From assembly GCA_910591455.2 (NCBI GenBank), contig OU342811.1:3489947-3553946 (forward strand): a DNA stretch of 64,000 nt, written 5' to 3'. Below, one piece after another: positions 1 through 10,060 of the stretch; the first letter of the stretch is position 1, and every line of letters starts with the position of its first letter. Source of the stretch: Pholis gunnellus (taxonomy: Eukaryota; Chordata; Actinopteri; Perciformes; Pholidae). The notes under the pieces are model-generated. The model did not search any database and had not been told where the DNA came from. It saw only the letters and a list, made by a program, of their open reading frames with translations. The translations under genes and the position numbers were made by a program.

Positions 1-135
1 ATGTAGTGGAGAGGGCTCTAGCTTGGCGCACCGCTTTGTGTTACTTTGACCCACCCCCGTCTATCCTCTACCATATGATGTCACTCTGTCTGCTGTTTGA
101 CATTGCTCTGACATTATCTGTGCTATTCCCTGCAG

Positions 136-3100
136 GTCTGTGAGCACAGGTCGTCTGTCTGAGCAGCCAATCAGAATAACTCTGGGTGGACAGGCCTATC
201 AGGGCAGCAATGACAGCTTGAACACAGAGCGACCCATGGACACAGGTAGGCTACACTGCTGCACACACAATGTGTTTACCACAGGTTGCCCTATTTCAGT
301 CACTTAATCAACATAAGAAATTACTCATGTTGTCTGTATTCTTCAATATACAAAATTCTGTATGAACACAAAGTCTGAGGAATGTTCTGTTATTTCATAC
401 AACATTCTTTTTGTATAACTATGATGCCTCATTTAAACTACACCAGTGTATGACAGAGAATGAAAACAATTAAATGTCCTCTTCCCAAAGCCCCTGCAGG
501 TCCCAGCGGGCTGATTCACGGTGGGTCAGCGAGTCCTCGTACTGTCCTTTTCACCGTGGGTTCACCGCCTAACAGCTGCACTCCTCCTACCTGCAGCCAC
601 CTGGGCACACGGCCACGCACCATCTCAGGTGAGGACCCTTCCCCAGCTGAGCTAGTGTGCAAGCAAATAAGCTATTAATTAAGTTATTAATTAAGAGTAA
701 GAAGCAGGACGGCGGTCAGGTATTTGTTAGTAGCACTGATCTCATGATCCTCCGCTTTCTCCTCCCTGTCCTTCTCTCAGTGGGCTCCAACAGTTCGGCC
801 GGCTCCCTGTGCTCCACCAGCGGTCGGGTCTATGTTGGTTCTCCTCCCGGCATGGCCCTGTGCTCCTCTCCTCCAGGAGGTTTTGGGGGCGGGCAGGCTG
901 TCCCTGGGACTGAGGGGGCACCCAGCAGCCTGCGCTATGTTCCCTATGGGACCTCCCCTCCCAGTTTGGAGGGATTCATCACATTCGAAGCGCCAGAGCT
1001 GCCTGAGGAGACCCTCATGGAGGTGTGCTGTCTATTTGTCATTATTTAACAGGGAAATGGATCTGTCAGACAACTTCATGACTCACTGGTATACTTTTTT
1101 TTTTTAATCTTGTGTTTTACGTTTAATTTTTGTCCGGTCCAGCGCGAGCATACAGATACCCTGATGCACCTACGGATGATGCTTTCATTCACTGACTGCG
1201 TCCTGGAGATGGCGGCAGTGCGAGCTGGAGGGACAGAGCTTGGCGTGTCGGCCGCCTCACTCTATCCCCCCCAGGACAGTGTGGTCGTGGACCAGATCAG
1301 CCAGCTCAGCAAAGAGTGGGGGTAAGGAATGGCTTAACTCTAGTTTGACCCTCCGATAATCTCCCTAATGTGGTGTAGTCTGAGGAGGCCCTTTGTTCAG
1401 TGGTGTTGCTGCAGTATTTTATATACTCTGGTTGTGCTGCCCCCTACAGACAGGTGGAGCAGCTGGTGCTGTACATGAAGGCAGCTCAGCTCCTGGCTTC
1501 CTCTCTCCATATGGCCAAGGCTCAGATTAAATCAGCCAAACTCAATCCCTCCACTGCTGTCAAACAGGGTAAGGACATTTCATTTCCCATTACTTGACTT
1601 AACCTGTGACCAGTGCGTTAAACTGGAACCTGTGAGCGAGAAACCTTCAAATACACGTTTATGCAAAAAAAATGTATTCCCTCTCTCAGTGGTGAAGAGT
1701 TTGAATGAGCGTTACAAAGGCTGCATATCCCTCTGCCGCCGGCTGACTGACAAACTCAACCACTTCTTCTCCGATAAGCAGCGCTTTGTAGACGAAATCA
1801 ACAGCGTCACAGCGGAGAAGCTCATCTACAATCATGCTGTAGAGATTGTGAGTATCAGACACAGTACAAATAACTAACAGTCTTCAGTGGTTACAGAGAC
1901 AAAATGATTGTAATCTGGTAATGATTCTTGTACTTTCCACTAGGTGTTGCGGTATGTTCAGTAAAGTGCAGCTCTAATCTATGCTAGTCAGCCTAATTTG
2001 ATGTTGTCTGTGTATTGGTGCATCAGGTTCAGTCAGCAGCTCTGGATGAGATGTTCAAGCAGACAGAAGATATTGCCTACCGCTACAGCAAAGCTGCCAT
2101 GCTGCTGGACGGCCTGTCCAAGATCCTACAGGACCCTACTGACATTGAGAACGTGGTCAAGTGTGAGTACAAACTCTGAGAGAGACACACACTCATGCCC
2201 AGTCCTACACAATAGGCCTCATGCAGGAACCACTCGCATGAACAGATTGGGTCTTAAAGGGTGTGTAGGATTTGGTGGCATCTCGTGATGTGGATGCAGA
2301 TTGCAACCAACTGAATACCCCCCCACTCACTCCTCCCTTTCAAAGACTGCATTAATGTGAGCCGCCGGGTTGAAAACTGGTAACGCTGTTCGGCTCGCTC
2401 AGAGTCCATCCATACCATAATAGCACGACTTAAGTGCAAGGGAAGTCAGACGGCTGCTGTCAGTACCACGGTTTGCACTCTGCAGCTCACTTTACCACAG
2501 TTTCATGAGTGTGTCGGAGAACTACGGTGGCCTTCAGGTAGCGTGAAAACAGGCCCTCACTAGAGCCAGTGTTTGGTTTGTCTGTTCGAACAAAAGCGCC
2601 GCCCTCCATCGCACTTTAATGCTCTCCTCCAATCACAAACATGCATTCGCCCACTGAAACTGGATTTCTCAGGATGGAGAGTCTCAGGAAGACGTTATCT
2701 CGGCACGTGCCGCCCGTGGTCACCTGCTCCCAAAGTCAGCCTGCTGGTCAGAGAGACTGTTCAGCAGTCATTTGCTGCTCTCTCACCCTCAGAGGAAGGC
2801 TGAAGCGAAGCGTAACAACACGATGGTGTGAAGGAGAGTGCGTCGGGGGGGATAGTGCACCCAATGACCCCAGCCACCTTTCCTTCTCCCGCACTGATGA
2901 CTGACTGTCTTTACTAATGCCAGTTAAACCCTGGAAGGGGGGAGTACACACCCGTTTGTTCCTCCTCATTCTATCTCCACACAGGGGGAGAGAAGGAAAA
3001 CACACATGATGTCAGCTGCTGCACTTACAGGCCAATCAATGATGCATTCATGGACCTCATATTTGGCTTGACCATTTCCATGTTCTCCTTCACCAAGCTC

Positions 3101-4649
3101 CACGCGCTAAACAGGAAGGATTGGATTAGGGTTAGTGCCGTGATGTTTGCTGCAGCTTTTTCAAGCCGGCCAAGCGTTGGTGTTCAGGGACCTCATCTCA
3201 GGCTTGGATTTTTCCATTTCAGTCTCCTGGGCCAGTCTTCCATTTATGGAAGTTCTGGCGGCTCTGAAAGTCTGTGATAGAATATCAAAGCTTTTTCACT
3301 GCCTCCCCAGAGCTGTTCGCTTGTCCTCTAACAGTTTTACAAGTGTTGATGGACAGAATGGCGAGATTGGGTTATTTTCTCCAGCTCTCCAGCATTCCTC
3401 CTCCGTTCATTGGTGCCATTCTCCCAGCAGGAGATGGATTACCTGTCAATAGACAGACAGTTTCTGTTACAGGTCACAGATCTCTGTCTGTCGTCCCCAC
3501 TCACGGTACACTGTAAGAAGACAGGAGGTGTCCGGCTTGTGTTGCGTCTTTGCATCTTAAACTGGTGCTTTGCCCACAATGTTAACCATCAAACGATTGA
3601 TTCTCCACTGTCTACTTAAAAGTGTATACTTTCAGGTCAAGGTGGCTTTGAAACACAGAATATTCTTGTGTTTCAACTTCCAGCAGGTAGCCTATGAGTA
3701 CACAGACTTCTTTAGGTTCTGCGCCAGCCTCCCCTTCTGCTTCACAGTGACCATAGCAGGGCTATACCAAATCCCTCCTTCTTAACTTAGAGTTCTTTCA
3801 GGTCAAGGGTTACATATCTGGATGCTTTTTGTCCATCACCCCATACAGAGGACAGGGAGGCAAAGTTACATCTGCTTTGCCCAGTTTTCGCGTTGGCATG
3901 TTATTTTGAACAGTCCGCCCCCGACAGCGGGCCTTATATACTATTGGGTCGGCACATATTCGGGTAGGCACGTCCTGATTAACTGGCCACGGTTATGCAA
4001 ATTTTCCAATGTTCAAATGTTTTCAGAGAATTTGGCACATTCACCTTATTTCTTGTTCTCAGAATGTTCTCTTGGGTACAAGCTACATTCTAGATCTGAG
4101 GTGTCATGAGTGTGGAGTATAAATATGTTACAGAACCGTTTAACCCTTTTATTTACTGTGTAAGTGTGATATGCATCTTTGCTTCCCAATTGACTGAGAG
4201 GTTTATTTACCTCCTTTAATTTGAACTTTTATGTTCTACACTTTATGTCACGGTACAGCATTGACAGCTGTGGTTCTTCTAACACCACTACTGACTGATT
4301 CCTGACAAAAGGTCTGTTAGCTGTGAAGGTGTGCAATAAAAGCACAACAGGTAGCCGTTTACAGCAATATGGGGGTTTATGATCAAACCTTATCAACACG
4401 TACCTCTTCGTTAACAGGCAGCATTTATCAGGCTGAAACGAGCAACATACAATAACTATGTGCAGCTAAGAGAGTTTGCTGGATCTGCAGGACTAGTCTT
4501 GTCTAATAACTGAATTGTTCCTGCGTTTACTTTGTTTTAACAACTTCTCTTTACATCTTGTTGTTTTGTGTATTTTCCCTGCAGACAAGGCCAGCGTGGA
4601 CCGCAGGATCTCCGCCCTCTGCTACTGCACTGTCACACTCTATGAGTAG
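136..4649 (+). CDS. ulk2: ULK2 serine/threonine kinase, C-terminal exons (5' partial)
   Basis: ULK2 starts autophagy by phosphorylating the ATG13/FIP200/ATG101 complex; this part is the C-terminal EAT (tandem MIT-like) domain that binds ATG13 plus the Ser/Pro-rich linker before it. Exons read as 136-245, 491-628, 781-1022, 1143-1321, 1450-1568, 1690-1847, 2027-2162 and 4585-4649, all GT-AG and phase-consistent, giving 381 residues before TAG at 4647. Family motifs seen: SVSTGRLSEQ, NTERPMD, ITFEAPELPEETLME, VVDQISQLSKEWG, FFSDKQRF, INSVTAEKLIYN, SAALDEMFKQTEDIAYRY. The start of exon 2 at 491 rather than 500 keeps an APAG motif I recall from mammalian ULK2. The kinase domain lies upstream of the window. 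ULK1 is the alternative; the linker motifs and the aldh3a neighbours favour ULK2. No break is seen. Confidence 0.93.
2256..2600 (+). repeat. Fish MITE-like dispersed repeat (family 1), partial, in ulk2 intron
   Basis: Begins with a GTGTAGGATTTGGTGGC terminus, then a 'gattgcaaccaactgaat' block and, near 2520-2570, 'actacggtggccttcaggta'. Other copies of the same family lie at 12925-13055, 21583-21695, 31275-31505 and 42530-42860. From memory this is a common teleost short element of about 450 bp with GTGTAGGATTTA-type inverted ends; the 3' half is missing or too decayed here. The rest of this intron (2600-4584) shows nothing I recognise. Confidence 0.7.
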
Positions 4650-4652
4650 CTG

Positions 4653-4687
<35 letters not shown>

Positions 4688-7450
4688 AGGGACCAAGTCC
4701 TAAGACTATCGACAACCATCTTCACAAAGCCTCCGCTCCTTCCTGTAGCAGTTCAAGCACTTTTCATTTGAATCTGTATTTATCGTCATACTGGCTGCAT
4801 CACGGACTGAACTGTGACAAGCGACTGATGCACAAATTTACAACCAAAGATGACAACGGATCTAGAAAAAAAACAAAGGCTGAAACCAGAAGTCCACTTT
4901 CAAGTGCAGTTTTCTTCAGACGCTGTTGGTGGAAAACCATCTGATCAACATGTATAAAAAAAAACTAATATCCATCTTTCAAGATATCATCATTTGTTTT
5001 GTACCAGAAGAAAAAGAGGATGGACAGGACTATGAGGCGGCGGTGATCCTGCTTACTATGGGATATCAGTGGTTATTTACTCTGTGTTTAATTTGTCATT
5101 GTTCTTATTTATTGGTTCAGAAGAACTTGGGTGTTTAAGTCTCCTGCCTATCTTGAAAACCTCAAGTATTGGAGTCGAAGGAATTGGAAGAAATTAGCAA
5201 AGGGCTTACGGCCAATCAGAAACACAACCTCTTGTTACAGAAACTAGTCAGCCATGGGAGCAAAGGAACTTTCTTGTGTTAGCTCAAGCACTTTATTGTG
5301 GATTGAGAGGAAGAGAAGTGTAACTGTAAAGGTAGATCTAATCACTCCTGCTCCCACCTTCAAAACGTACCTGCTCTGTATGCATGATGAGCGAGTCTAC
5401 AGAATGCATACATTTCCCATAAGGCAGAGCAACCAGGGCGAAGTGTAATTGGCTGCAGCTCAACTTTGTGGGACCTCTTCTGTCAAGATCAACTTGTTTT
5501 TTTGATAGAACCACGTTTCTCTTTTTAGCTGAGTTTGATTTGATATATTTAAAGGGGCATGCCACTGATTTAAAGTAAGGATATTTATCGGCCTGTGCTA
5601 CTTCAAATTAGACTCTTCTATTATCTCATTTTAATTTATCACGCATGTTCTCTAACTGAAAGGAAGTGTCATGTTAAATTGGAGGAATATCCCTTTAATT
5701 GCAGATACAACAGTTGTGTCTGGCATATGAAAGAATGCGCTACAATTTGAGTGCAGGCATTTTAAGGCTTCCTTGTTATTTACCATTGACATGATGTCAG
5801 ATGCAATTGCTCACAAACATGAAACCAACATCATTTATAAAAAATACGTTTTGATAAATTGCAGAAAACACAGAGCTTTGATTGACTTTAGTTAACTTGA
5901 TAATAATGTTGCACTTGCAAACTGCTAAGAGACACATTGTTTCCATTGTTACCCAGTTTTCTGTAGGAGTGTAACAAACCCATGTGGATGTGTTGGTTAT
6001 GTTGCTCATAGTGATGAGGGGTTCAGGTACATTTAAGTGACGGCGGCGCACTCTGCTCCCATTTGTCACAAGGTCTGTAGGCCCCTGCATGGAGGAGGAA
6101 GGTGGCAGGCCCTTCTGTCACCACTGCAGTGCTGAACAACCAATCAGCAGCCACCTTAAACCCAGATGGAGTGAATGGTTGATAAGTTTCATTTTACTAA
6201 AATACTACATTTTTTACGTTCTGTCGGTATATGTAGCTAATTTTTTTTTTAACAAAACTTGATGTTTGCAAACTTGTATATATTTGTATGTGGTGCATGT
6301 GATGATTCCACTCCCCTCTTTTTGGGAGGGGAGTGAGTGAGTGAGTGTGTGTGTGTGTGTGTGTGAGGTCACAGCTTGAGGTTTGGGGGTGTCCATGATA
6401 CCATCAGATGGCCTGCCTGTCAGTCAAAGAGCACAAATCTTTACATGTACATAGATGACTTTGATACGTTGTATTCGTTTCTGCCGAGGGTTTGATAAGA
6501 AACCTATCTTGGCACAACAGGGGTGTGTGCCAAAGAATAAAACATAACTTGTGGCAGCTCCAAAACTTTACAGAGAACTCTTTCTACCAGGACTGTTGTT
6601 TGTTTGTTTTGTGGGTCTTATGACAATTTCGGAAATGAGGGTGATCTCTTTAGATTTCAAACTCATCTCCCAAAATGTCTTGATACTCCGTTTGTCACAA
6701 TCTGCACTGCCTAGCATCCACCCTGTCCCCCTGCCTCCCCTCAAGTCATCTGCTGTGCTCCTAACGGTGTATGTTCTGTTTGTATGGGTGAGTGTCTATA
6801 AACACACGTGCACTTGCCAGGTGTGCATTAAGGCCAGTAGTATACAGTTATTGATGGAAAAGGAGGTGCCTTCTTGTGAAAGTAGACAGAGGCCTACTCC
6901 TTTGTACAGGTGTGAATACATTCTTTTCTGTGTACAAATGTTTATAAATGCATTCACAGGCACCCAGAGGTCCCTGGGCCTGTTCCTCTGATGTACTGTT
7001 CTTTTTTCTGAGACATATCTGGGTTACAGTTTCCCTCGTCCTTGTCATGAGCACTCTGAACCACACAAAGCCTTTTACTGCACACGGAGTGAAGAGGGAC
7101 AAATAAAGCTGATGGAAACCCGCCTGAACCTTTGCTCTGTACCATTTTTGTATCCATGGACTGTAACTGAAGATGGACTGTTTTGGATGAAGCATGGGTA
7201 CCGAGTCAGCATTTGACCCTGTAGAACCTCTAGAATCTTGAATGTATGTACCCTGTTGTTTTACGCTTCTCCAGCTTGATCTGAATGCATTTTGAAGTCC
7301 CAACCATGATAATGCAACTCTCTCCAAGCACCGATTTTTAAAAAGAGAAATGTCAACGTAATACTTGTGTCCCTCACCAAGGGGTGTCTGTCTTTGTTCT
7401 TTATGGAACACAAATACAGTCTTTGTTATTAAAAAGAGAAAACATTACAA
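4650..7450 (+). other. ulk2: ulk2 3' untranslated region
   Basis: About 2.8 kb follow the stop without another plausible exon. It holds a (CA)n tract at about 4660-4687, a (GTGA)n/(GT)n tract at about 6333-6365, and candidate AATAAA signals at 6536 and 7102 before an ATTAAA at 7428. Several polyA choices would give short and long 3'UTR isoforms. Open frames here, including a 187-codon antisense one at 6848-7411, show no family resemblance. Confidence 0.7.
7428..7433 (+). terminator. ulk2: Candidate ulk2 distal polyA signal (ATTAAA)
   Basis: ATTAAA followed within 30 bases by a GT-rich stretch (7453-7485), the usual downstream element of a vertebrate cleavage site. Beyond it the base composition becomes AT-rich intergenic. 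Upstream AATAAA at 7102-7107 and 6536-6541 are alternatives. Confidence 0.6.
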
Positions 7451-8300
7451 CGTCTTGCTGTGTTTTATTCTTTGGGCTTGGGTCTGTCGATTTCTCAGAC
7501 GAAACGATCTGAACTGAAAAACTTTATGTGATGATGATGATGATAATACAAATAATGATTAAAATATAATCAAATTGTGCTAACGATGTTGTGTTGACCC
7601 TGCCTCGTTGCGGGTGTGTTTGCCTTACTAGATTGTATCTGACACTGGTTCATCCACTTACCAACCAAGGCTTTATTATATTTTTGTATATGTATAAATA
7701 TACATATACATACATACCATTGCGCGGCCATTCCTCTTTCTGTTAATAGCTACACCAGCCTTCTGTTGACATGCTAGAGGGGAACAAACAGTGGTGTCAG
7801 TCAGTGGACCAACTTACAGTTACAGTCACATAGCCGCCGCATATGCTAGTGATGCTGGTAGGGTTAAAGCAACACAAGCCGTTGTATCTGGTTCATGATC
7901 ACAGTACTACAATATTCAACAGGAAAACCACTGACGATCAATAACATTATACACCACGGCACCCAGACCTTCACTCACAAAATACATACAGCACTAATGT
8001 TAACTGTGAATCAAGCAAATGATACCTGAGACTGACAATGGAGCACTTTCAAGTATGTAATACTATTATTATTTCTTATTTTAATAAATTAATTAATAAG
8101 TAAACAAATAAATGACAGAATTAATAAATAGGAAATAATATAGAAATGTATGATAAGAATGAAATGTATTTCCAATTGTGTGAACGCTTATTCAAACTTA
8201 TTAATAAAGAAAACATTTCTAAAGACCAATCTGACTTAAAAATGTCAGTACACCACCTCAAAGTCAGACACTTCAAGGTTCCACCAAGTAACTCAATTAA
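7451..8300. other. Intergenic, no gene seen
   Basis: AT-rich sequence between the ulk2 polyA site and a decayed satellite. Short ATG/TAT simple tracts occur near 7530 and 7680. No open frame with family resemblance and no RNA gene is visible. Confidence 0.5.
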
Positions 8301-8307
8301 CTTGTGA

Positions 8308-8935
8308 TTGATAGCAGACCACCTCAGAGTGTCACTCAGATAATATCAGGCCATCCTGATGTACATTTGTATTATTATTGTCACAGAATACATTTAGATT
8401 AATAGCAGATGACCTTTAAGTGTCAGTCGTACAGTATCAGGACATTCTTATCTTCCCTCTGAATTCAGATTAGAATTGTCAGGACACGTTCCATTGTCAC
8501 AGACTACTTTCACTGCAGAATGATAGTAAGCCACCTCAGAGTGTAACCCAGAGAATATCCGGATATTCTGATGTACATTTTCATAATCGAAGATCTTTAA
8601 AATGAAATATTAGCTGTCTTCTCTCTAAATTTAGATAAGAATACAAATTAAACGACCTATTGCCACAAAATGTCACTTCAGATTTATAACAGATCATCAA
8701 CAGGGTCACTCAAACAGTATCAGGAATTCTTATGGGAAATTTCAAAATTAAAGCCTTTTTTTAAATCCCATTTATGAGCTATGTTCCCTCTAAATTCAGA
8801 TTACAATTAAAAGATAACAGCGTATTGTCACAAACTAATATCATATCAGATTAATAGCAGACCACCAAGTATCAGTCAGAGAATATCAGGACATCTGGAT
8901 GGAGAATTTCAAAATTAAAGCCCTTTAAAAATAAG
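8308..8935. repeat. Highly diverged tandem repeat, unit up to ~165 bp
   Basis: Five related blocks start near 8308, 8400, 8520, 8684 and 8851. Each opens with a variant of 'taatagcagaccacc', followed by 'gtgtcactcaga', 'aatatcagga' and usually 'attctgatg' plus an AT-rich end with 'attgtcacaaa'. The last two spacings are about 165 bp; the earlier blocks are shorter and look deleted. The order of sub-blocks is kept, so this is an old satellite and not chance AT-rich sequence. Confidence 0.7.
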
Positions 8936-8994
8936 AAATAAAGCAAAATGTGGGAGGAATGAAAACAACTGAAAAAAACTTTGAAGAGCAACCA

Positions 8995-9378
8995 ATCATA
9001 TCAAAACTGAGGTTAGGACACACATGGTAAAATAAAACAATGCATGGGGGGAAATCCATCAGGCCTGTGTGAATGTGGTGTAGAAGAGGAAACAGCCAGA
9101 AGTGTGAATCAAAGTATTGAAGTATTGAATCTTAAGAAGTTATCTAGCATTGAGGAAGGAAAATATAAAGCCGTGTTTGAATTCACTTAAAGAAACTGGA
9201 TTAATGAAGACGATTTAGTTAATTTTTTTACATTATTATTTGTAGTTAATTTGTTTTCTCCTCGTCCCTATTCTACGGGAATAGGTAACTCTGGCTCACA
9301 CTCCAGCATAGTAGGTATCGGTAATGCACCTTTAAGGATAGTTGCCACCCTCTATTTAATAAAACGAAGAAGAAGAAG
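8995..9378 (+). mobile_element. 5'-truncated LINE 3' end (I/Nimb-like), decayed
   Basis: Translated fragments LRLGHTW and GLCECGVEEETA match the region after the RNase H domain in the better copy at 41854-42309, which has a CX2C zinc-finger core. It then runs into a 3'UTR with 'cactccagcatagtagg', a 'ggtaatgcacc' block and a terminal (GAA)n. Many lesions; no intact frame. The clade name is from memory of fish elements that end in GAA repeats. Confidence 0.65.
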
Positions 9379-9420
9379 CAACTAGCGTTGATAGAACAGT
9401 GATGAAACTTTTACCCTGAA

Positions 9421-9531
9421 ACTGCACACTCCGGTACAGTAGGTGGCGGCATGCACCTATTCAAGTTGGTTGCGATCCGCCAATCAAGTTTAAAGAAGAA
9501 GAAGAAGAAGAAGAAGAAGAAGAAGAAGAAG
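9421..9531 (+). mobile_element. LINE/SINE 3' tail with (GAA)n
   Basis: Second copy of the same 3' tail ('cacactccggtacagtaggt', 'ggcggcatgcacc', 'ggttgcgatccgcc') ending in about 13 GAA repeats at 9493-9531. It lies 43 bases after the preceding LINE and a few tens of bases before the probable aldh3a2 transcription start, so it borders that promoter. It may be a SINE that shares the LINE tail. Confidence 0.7.
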
Positions 9532-9540
9532 CGTCAACAG

Positions 9541-10060
9541 CAACACTAGCTTCAATACTAAAGCTGGTAGGAGCCTGTGGTCTGAGAGGTACAACTTTAC
9601 AACAATAGCTGGTCTTCAGATGTCATTGAGTGTTATCATTGTTTATTTTACAGTAGCCTAGTTAGTGTTTGTCAGAGTAAAGGTCGAGATGGTCATATGC
9701 TGAATAACTTTACAGGTGACGTTACTTACCGTACAGTTCGGATAATGCTAACGTTTGTAACGATATATAACTTTAACGTTATTTAAAAAAAATCTCTTCA
9801 GTGTTTTATTGCTTAACAGTAAAGGAAATGTATCTAACATGAGTGTTAAGTGTCATTACCGAACGAGCTGCTCGTTAGCTAACTAACTTTTGGTTTGTAG
9901 CGTTAGCTACAGCTGTAGCGTTAATTAACTTAGCTACAGCTAACTAGCTAATTAGCTGTTAACTAACTAACTAGCTACAAATCAACCAGAACGTTATTGT
10001 TTGCGTCAAGGGAATTCAACGGGTGACTTCTGCTGTCAATGTGACCAATTTTTATTTAAG
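9541..10060 (+). promoter_or_regulatory. aldh3a2: Probable aldh3a2 promoter / 5'UTR region
   Basis: Lies between the LINE tail and the first coding exon. A candidate noncoding first exon could end at 9588 (GAGAG|GTACAA). Sequence just before the ATG (tttttatttaag|ATG) looks like a 3' splice site, which fits a 5'UTR exon upstream, as in the paralogue. 9870-9985 is a low-complexity run of GTTAGCTA/CTAGCTAA words. No TATA box is convincing. Confidence 0.4.

Noticed and set aside
6848..7411. 187-codon antisense frame in the ulk2 3'UTR
   Set aside because: No domain pattern and no promoter; it lies fully within a 3'UTR.
10001..10060. Upstream in-frame start giving 20 more residues to aldh3a2
   Set aside because: The extra residues have no counterpart in the family, and the bases before 10061 look like a splice acceptor.
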